Below are positions 59,224 to 64,000 of a stretch of 64,000 nucleotides of DNA, piece by piece. The notes under the pieces are model-generated. The model did not search any database. It was not told where the DNA came from and saw nothing but the letters and a program-made list of their open reading frames with translations. The first letter of the stretch is position 1, and the number at the start of each line of letters is the position of its first letter. This DNA comes from Coriobacteriaceae bacterium (GTDB lineage: Bacteria > Actinomycetota > Coriobacteriia > Coriobacteriales > Coriobacteriaceae). A program made the position numbers and the translations under genes. The stretch is taken from the NCBI GenBank assembly GCA_025993015.1, contig DAJPFV010000001.1, forward strand, positions 186,001-250,000, given 5' to 3'.

Positions 59224-59476
59224 TCCAAGCCATCTCCTGTCTCCACTCAAAACAGACCCGATAGCGCTCGTTAACACGGATGCTATATTGACCGGCACGA
59301 TCGCCCTTCAAAGCTTCCAGGCGATTGCCCGGCGGAACGCGAAGATCATCAAGCGAAGCACAAACCTGCAGTTGGCGAATCTTCCTCAACGCAACACGCT
59401 CAAAGGGCACGAACCTCCTGACCCGCACACCCATGGCAAAGCGTTCGGTATCCTCATCTTCATACGATGCAATCAT
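59195..59476 (-). CDS. higB: HigB-family toxin (RelE superfamily)
   Basis: A 93-residue toxin, translation-dependent mRNase type. The core RKIRQLQVCASLDDLRVPPGNRLEALKGDRAGQYSIRVNERYRVCFEWR is typical: HigB proteins have PPGNRLE and GQYSIRVNDQYRICF-like segments. It lies first in the operon, as usual for higBA. Confidence 0.92.
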   Translation of the reverse strand: MIASYEDEDTERFAMGVRVRRFVPFERVALRKIRQLQVCASLDDLRVPPGNRLEALKGDRAGQYSIRVNERYRVCFEWRQEMAWNVEIVDYHK

Positions 59477-59487
59477 AGTATCGCCTT

Positions 59488-59533
59488 ACGTTAGTAACGT
59501 CAAACGTTTCTATAGACTTACATCTCTATTATA
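59488..59533 (-). promoter_or_regulatory. higBA promoter and operator
   Basis: On the minus strand a TATAAT (59533-59528) is followed by two palindromes: AAACGTTT (59502-59509) and ACGTTA-G-TAACGT (59488-59500), the latter 12 bases before the higB start. The placement suits autorepression by HigA. Confidence 0.6.
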
Positions 59534-59578
59534 TCGTACGTTTGTTCGTGTTTTCTAGAACAAATAGTCCTTCACACC

Positions 59579-60766
59579 TTAGTCAAGCAAAAGCAATCGT
59601 TTATAGACATCGAGGCCTGTGAGTAGGATTTCCTCGTCGAAGAGCATGCTATCGGTATGCAGAGCGCTTGTGGCATAGGCGGGGCAGCCATCCGAATCAC
59701 TCGGGTTGTCTTGGCCCTCTGGCATACCCGTGCCCAGCAGGAAAAACACGCCCGGCAAATGGCGCTGATAGAACGCGAAATCCTCGGCAATTAACAGCGG
59801 CTCCTCCATAAGCTGCAGCCCGGGCAAGGCAGGCGCGACGCTGGCAAATAGCTCGGGGTCGTTGTCGACCGGCGGATAGCCCTCGGCAAAGTCGAGATCG
59901 TACGTGCAGCCCGTTGCAGCGCAGGCATCGTCCAGCACGCGGCGCACGCCCTCGCGTGCCCGGTCGAACATGTCGTCTGTAAACACACGCAGGCTGCCGG
60001 CAACATGGGCCTCCCCCGCCACCGCATTGCAGACGGTGCCTGCCTGCAGCAGGCCGAACTTGCCAATGCAGGGCTCATCGGCACCCAGCTCATCCATCAG
60101 TTCGCGCTCGGCAACCAAGAACTTGGCAGCCGCCAGCGCCGCATCGTGCGACTCCTCGACCGGAACGCCATAGGTCTTAGCAATATGGATGCTCGTCCCG
60201 TGAATATGAATGTGTGTCTCACTCGAACGCGCCAGCAACGGACCGGAGCAGCTCGCCAACGTGCCGGCGGGCAGATCGGGCCACACATGGAAGCCAAAAA
60301 TGCGGTCGGCCCCATAGCGCTCGAACACACCGCTCTCGCATACCGTCTTGGCACCACCGGTCGTTTCCTCGGCCGGCTGGAACACAAAGAGAACATTGCG
60401 CCTAATGGCGCCCGGATGCTCGCGAATCGTACGGTCGACATACGTCGCGGCGGCAAGCGCCATGGCCATGTGTCCGTCATGTCCGCAAGCGTGCATCTTG
60501 CCGGGATGGGTTGAGGCAAAGGCCGCTCCCGTCGCTTCCGCGATGGGCAGCGCATCCATATCGGCGCGAATCGCCGTGGCATGCGCGGCATCAACGCCGG
60601 CGTCGAAGAAAGCACAGACGCAGCTGGGGCACGGATGGGTCACTTCGCAGGTGAGCGGTGCCAGCACGCCCTCGATATAGGCAATGGTTTGCGGAAGATC
60701 GAAATCGAGCTCCGGAATGCGATGGAGATCGCGGCGATAGCGACGGAGTTCTTGGAGCTCGGTCAT
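59579..60766 (-). CDS. M20 family amidohydrolase
   Basis: A 395-residue zinc hydrolase from the ATG at 60766 (GAAGGGAT upstream). Motifs: LHRIPELDFDLPQT, AIRADMDALPI, MHACGHDGHMAMAL with the metal-binding Cys/His, FQPAEETTGGAK and the HTDSMLFDEEIL-like C-terminal end. Family members remove acyl groups from amino acids such as N-acetyl-diaminopimelate, hippurate or indole-acetyl conjugates. It is divergent from the lysine operon, so an acyl-DAP substrate is possible but unproven. Confidence 0.9.
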   Translation of the reverse strand: MTELQELRRYRRDLHRIPELDFDLPQTIAYIEGVLAPLTCEVTHPCPSCVCAFFDAGVDAAHATAIRADMDALPIAEATGAAFASTHPGKMHACGHDGHMAMALAAATYVDRTIREHPGAIRRNVLFVFQPAEETTGGAKTVCESGVFERYGADRIFGFHVWPDLPAGTLASCSGPLLARSSETHIHIHGTSIHIAKTYGVPVEESHDAALAAAKFLVAERELMDELGADEPCIGKFGLLQAGTVCNAVAGEAHVAGSLRVFTDDMFDRAREGVRRVLDDACAATGCTYDLDFAEGYPPVDNDPELFASVAPALPGLQLMEEPLLIAEDFAFYQRHLPGVFFLLGTGMPEGQDNPSDSDGCPAYATSALHTDSMLFDEEILLTGLDVYKRLLLLD

Positions 60767-60876
60767 AGAGGATCCCTTCGTGAGGCACATCTGTTGCAAC
60801 TTATTGTGATACAGGATTGTGGCGCACATGTTTCCAGCATATCCCTGCATTTTTTAAACGTTATATACGAATACTC

Positions 60877-60905
60877 TTGTTTGGTAAAGTGCAACGTGGT
60901 AGGGT
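60877..60905 (+). promoter_or_regulatory. Probable promoter of the lysine operon
   Basis: -35 TTGTTT (60877-60882), 17-base spacer, -10 TAGGGT (60900-60905), directly before the riboswitch. Confidence 0.45.
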
Positions 60906-60914
60906 CGTTACCAC

Positions 60915-61052
60915 TTGATAGAGGCGCGGGCACGAAGAACCGCGGGCGAGCCGGCAGGCTTTGACCCCGTGGGGAGGCGAAACCCGCCGAACTGGGCTTT
61001 TCGGGCACGAACAACCTGGTGGGCCTGTGGGAAACACCCACAGGACTGTCTG
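60915..61052 (+). promoter_or_regulatory. Lysine riboswitch (L box)
   Basis: The stretch matches the L-box outline: GATAGAGGCGCG at the start, GGGGAGGCGAAACCCGCCGAA in the middle (60971-60990), CTGG near 61016, a CCTGTGGG/CCCACAGG hairpin (61024-61044) and GACTGTC closing with the start as P1. It precedes lysine biosynthesis genes in the same direction. Together this is strong evidence for a lysine-binding RNA. Confidence 0.92.
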
Positions 61053-61066
61053 CAGCAATGCGGGAG

Positions 61067-61134
61067 CGCTATCCGGACATTGGGTCCACGCTATGCGGAT
61101 TCGATGCGCAGATGGCGCCGTCTGGATAGCGAGG
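61067..61134 (+). promoter_or_regulatory. Expression platform of the lysine riboswitch
   Basis: CGCTATCC (61067-61074) can pair with GGATAGCG (61124-61131), the latter overlapping the ribosome site GCGAGG 10 bases before the start. No T-run terminator is visible, so control by blocking translation initiation is the simplest reading. Confidence 0.55.
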
Positions 61135-61144
61135 TTTACGGGAC

Positions 61145-63454
61145 ATGGCATTGACCCCCAACGAGGCATATGCGGCCAAGCAGCCGTTTGTGGACAAGGA
61201 GACACTCGAGCATATCGTCGAGCAGTTCCCCACGCCGTTTCATCTATACGACGAGGCGGGCATCCGCCGCAACATGCAAGAAGTGCGCGACGCCTTTGCA
61301 TGGAACCCGGGCTTTAAGGAATACTTTGCCGTCAAGGCCAACCCCAACCCGGCGCTCATCTCCATTCTCAACGAATACGGCTGCGGCTGCGATTGCTCGA
61401 GCTATACCGAGCTCATGATCGCCCGCTCACTGGGTATCACGGGACACGACATCATGTTCTCGTCCAACGACACACCGGCTGCCGACTTTGAGCTCGCCGA
61501 CAAGCTGGGTGCCATCGTCAACTTTGACGACATCAGCCACATCGGGTTCTTTGAGCGCGTTGCGGGGCCCATCCCCAAGACGGTCAGCTGCCGCTTTAAT
61601 CCAGGCGGCCTGTTCCAGCTCTCCAACGGCATCATGGACAACCCGGGCGACTCCAAATATGGCATGACCACCGAGCAGCTCTTCGAGGCCTTCCGCATGC
61701 TCAAGGCCAAGGGCGCCGAGGACTTTGGCATCCACGCATTCCTTGCCAGCAACACTGTCACCAACGACTACTACCCCAAGCTCGCGCGCATCCTCTTTGA
61801 GCTTGCCGTACGCCTGGAGCGCGAGACCGGCGCACACGTCGCCTTCATCAATCTGTCCGGCGGCGTCGGCATCCCCTACCTGCCCGAGCAGCAGACCAAC
61901 GACATTCGCGCCATCGGCGAGGGAGTACACGCGGCATACGACGAGATCCTGGTTCCCGCCGGCATGGGCGATGTGGCGATCTGCACCGAGATGGGCCGCT
62001 TTATGATGGGCCCCTACGGCTGCCTGGTCACCAAGGCCATCCACGAGAAGCAGATCTACAAGGACTATATCGGTGTCGATGCAAGCGCCGTCGATTTGAT
62101 TCGCCCTGCCATGTATGGCGCCTACCACCACATTACGGTAATGGGTCAGCCGGGCGGCGCCGACAAGGCCACAGCGTCCGTCACGAACACCTATGACATC
62201 ACGGGCAACCTATGCGAGAACAACGACAAGTTCGCTATCGATCGCGAGCTGCCGCATATCGACATGGGTGACCTGCTTGTAATCCACGATACCGGTGCGC
62301 ATGGCTACTCCATGGGCTACAACTACAACGGACGGCTGCGCTCGGCCGAGGTCCTGCTGCGCCCCGATGGCGCGGCCGACCTCATCCGCCGCGCCGAGCG
62401 CCCGGGCGATTACTTTGCCACGCTCGACGTGCTGCCGTGCGGCCGAGAGCTGCTGGCCAAGTCGCGCGCCGAAAGTGCACGCCGTCGCGCCAAAGACGAG
62501 CGCTTGGCAGTCGCAGCTCAATGGAACAAACGCATCCAGATCGCAGAGGCGAAGGGGAAGAACATGGACATCCGCAATCTCGAGGGCTCAACCGTCGCCC
62601 TAGTTACGCCGTTTAAAAAGGACGGCAGTGTCGACTTTGACGCGCTTGGGCGCCTTATCGATTTCCACCTGCAAAACGGCACCGACGCCATCCTCACCCT
62701 AGGCACCACCGGCGAGAGCGCCACGATGACCGACGACGAGGACAACTCCGTTGTCGCCGCGGTGGTCAAGCAAGTTGCAGGACGCGTCCCCGTCATCGCC
62801 GGCTCGGGCTCCAACTCCACGCAGACCATGCTCACCAAGTCGCTTACTTACCAGGGCTTGGGAGCCGACGGCCTGCTGCTCATTACCCCCTACTACAACA
62901 AGTCTAACGAAGAGGGTATCTATCAGCACTTTAAGACCGTAGCCGATGCCGTGGACATTCCCTGCATCCTGTACAACATCCCCGGTCGTTGCGGCTGCGG
63001 TATCAGCGAGCACAACGTAGAGCGCCTGGCCGCACATCCCAACATCATGGGTATTAAGGAAGCCTCGGGCGACGTCGCCTACGCGGCCAAGATCGCTCAC
63101 CTGCTGTCAGACGACTTCCGCATGTACTCGGGCGAGGACGCGCTTACCGTGCCGCTCATGAGCCTGGGCGCCTCGGGCACCATCAGCGTGTGGGCCGATG
63201 TTCAGCCGCAGCTCGTGCACGACATGTGCCACGCCTATTTGGACGGCGACGTGGAGCGCGCCCGCGATATCCAGATTGCCGGTCAGCCGCTCATCAATGC
63301 CCTCTTTAGCGAGGTCAACCCCATCCCCGTTAAGGAAGCGCTCGCCCAGATGGGCATGATCGAGGCAAACTACCGTATGCCGCTGTGCCCCATGGCAGAC
63401 GACACGCGATCCGCACTTACCGATGCTCTGAAGGGAGCTGGTCTGCTTGATTAA
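61145..63454 (+). CDS. LysA-DapA fusion: diaminopimelate decarboxylase and 4-hydroxy-tetrahydrodipicolinate synthase
   Basis: A 769-residue protein with two enzymes of the DAP/lysine pathway. Residues 1 to about 440 are LysA: PLP Lys64 in YFAVKANPNP, SGGVGIPYLPE, MGRFMMGPYGCLVTK and NNDKFAIDRELPHIDMGD. After a basic linker (residues 445-473) DapA begins at residue 474: VALVTPFKKDGSVD, GTTGESATM, ITPYYNK, LYNIPGRCG and the Schiff-base Lys638 in GIKEASGD. The linker end AAGGGGAAGAACATG could also start a separate DapA at 62564. The start and the end of the lysine branch are thus joined. Confidence 0.93.
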   Translation: MALTPNEAYAAKQPFVDKETLEHIVEQFPTPFHLYDEAGIRRNMQEVRDAFAWNPGFKEYFAVKANPNPALISILNEYGCGCDCSSYTELMIARSLGITGHDIMFSSNDTPAADFELADKLGAIVNFDDISHIGFFERVAGPIPKTVSCRFNPGGLFQLSNGIMDNPGDSKYGMTTEQLFEAFRMLKAKGAEDFGIHAFLASNTVTNDYYPKLARILFELAVRLERETGAHVAFINLSGGVGIPYLPEQQTNDIRAIGEGVHAAYDEILVPAGMGDVAICTEMGRFMMGPYGCLVTKAIHEKQIYKDYIGVDASAVDLIRPAMYGAYHHITVMGQPGGADKATASVTNTYDITGNLCENNDKFAIDRELPHIDMGDLLVIHDTGAHGYSMGYNYNGRLRSAEVLLRPDGAADLIRRAERPGDYFATLDVLPCGRELLAKSRAESARRRAKDERLAVAAQWNKRIQIAEAKGKNMDIRNLEGSTVALVTPFKKDGSVDFDALGRLIDFHLQNGTDAILTLGTTGESATMTDDEDNSVVAAVVKQVAGRVPVIAGSGSNSTQTMLTKSLTYQGLGADGLLLITPYYNKSNEEGIYQHFKTVADAVDIPCILYNIPGRCGCGISEHNVERLAAHPNIMGIKEASGDVAYAAKIAHLLSDDFRMYSGEDALTVPLMSLGASGTISVWADVQPQLVHDMCHAYLDGDVERARDIQIAGQPLINALFSEVNPIPVKEALAQMGMIEANYRMPLCPMADDTRSALTDALKGAGLLD

Positions 63455-64000
63455 GACCGTCATTATGGGAACGGGCCGCATGGGCTCGCTCATCCGCACC
63501 ACCGCCGAAAGCATTGTCGATGCCGCCGGGCAGCCCGTTTTTGATATCGTGGCCCAGATTGGCTTCGATTTGAGCGAGCTCGAGAACGCACCGGCTGCCG
63601 ATGTGATTATCGACTTCTCGAACGTCGCGACCTTCGACGCTGTCGTCGCCTATGTCGAGCGCACGGGCGCGGCGTTGGTCTCAGGCACCACAGGCTACAC
63701 CCCCGAGCAGATGGACCGCCTGCGTGAGCTGGGCCAGAACACCCGCGTTATGCACTCGGGCAATTACTCCATCGGTATCGCAGCCCTGCGCCATCTGGTA
63801 GCGCAGGCTACACGCGAGCTGCCCGGCTTTGACTGCGAAATCGTCGAGACGCACCATAACCAAAAGGTCGACGCCCCCAGCGGCACTGCCAAGTTGTTGC
63901 TCGACGCCGTCGTCGAAGCCGAGCCCGAGGCAGGCTACCACCCCGTCTATGGCCGCGAGGGCATGTGCGGAGCACGCGATCCCAAGGAGATCGGCATGCA
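63447..64000 (+). CDS. dapB: 4-Hydroxy-tetrahydrodipicolinate reductase, C-terminus outside window
   Basis: The next DAP-pathway enzyme. It uses a TTG start overlapping the fusion stop by 8 bases; AAGGGAGC lies upstream. IKTVIMGTGRMGSLIRTT is the NAD(P)-binding GxGxxG, ADVIIDFSN and SGTTGYTPEQ follow, and VETHHNQKVDAPSGTAKLL is the substrate motif with the catalytic His pair and Lys. The frame is open at the window edge, 184 codons seen. Confidence 0.95.
   Translation, partial: MIKTVIMGTGRMGSLIRTTAESIVDAAGQPVFDIVAQIGFDLSELENAPAADVIIDFSNVATFDAVVAYVERTGAALVSGTTGYTPEQMDRLRELGQNTRVMHSGNYSIGIAALRHLVAQATRELPGFDCEIVETHHNQKVDAPSGTAKLLLDAVVEAEPEAGYHPVYGREGMCGARDPKEIGM

Overview
The window is one GC-rich bacterial chromosome segment, dense in genes. 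The gene content and protein sequences suggest a gut Coriobacteriia (Actinomycetota), most likely Collinsella or a close relative: an actinobacterial-type dcw cluster, arginine deiminase fermentation genes, tandem acetate kinases, a DAP-pathway riboswitch operon and sortase-anchored secreted proteins. This assignment is by recognition only, with no 16S gene or database search.

Layout. 1-8895 (minus strand) is the division and cell-wall cluster in the order mraZ-rsmH-ftsL-ftsI-murF-mraY-murD-ftsW, with ftsW cut by the window edge. 9358-14242 holds xerD, pyrG, a small winged-helix regulator and a DUF1846 protein. 14823-21879 is an arginine catabolic block: antiporter, ornithine carbamoyltransferase, arginine deiminase, a PLP aminotransferase and a second, almost identical arginine deiminase. 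Both deiminase promoters carry the same pair of GAACGG boxes. 22431-28594 (plus) has ppk1, an rRNA uridine methyltransferase, a DJ-1 protein, maf and a P1-family peptidase. 28967-35476 has a glycosyltransferase with UDP-galactopyranose mutase, then pta and two acetate kinases. 35597-43091 holds an MFS/LysR pair, HIT, xseB-xseA, a zinc peptidase, RNase D, a lipid kinase and a 30-residue membrane protein.

43399-47730 is a sortase-anchored C69 dipeptidase gene split by an intact IS21-family element (43584-45959). 47918-51408 is a tryptophan-uptake operon: a Trp-Trp-Trp leader peptide and attenuator, a TrpP-like membrane component, a fused double ECF ATPase and an ECF T component. 51534-53621 pairs an Asp/Glu racemase with a D-aspartate-ligase-like ATP-grasp enzyme. 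53845-60766 has a MOSC protein, a secreted coiled-coil wall hydrolase, a membrane Ser/Thr kinase with an HTH regulator, a Tat-type lipoprotein, higBA and an M20 amidohydrolase. 60877-64000 is a lysine-riboswitch-controlled operon starting with an in-frame LysA-DapA fusion followed by dapB.

Intergenic DNA is unusually rich in long inverted repeats. The clearest are two opposed elements at 28607-28934 that share a conserved core with compensatory stem changes but have unrelated, self-complementary outer arms. I saw no tRNA or rRNA genes and no CRISPR array.
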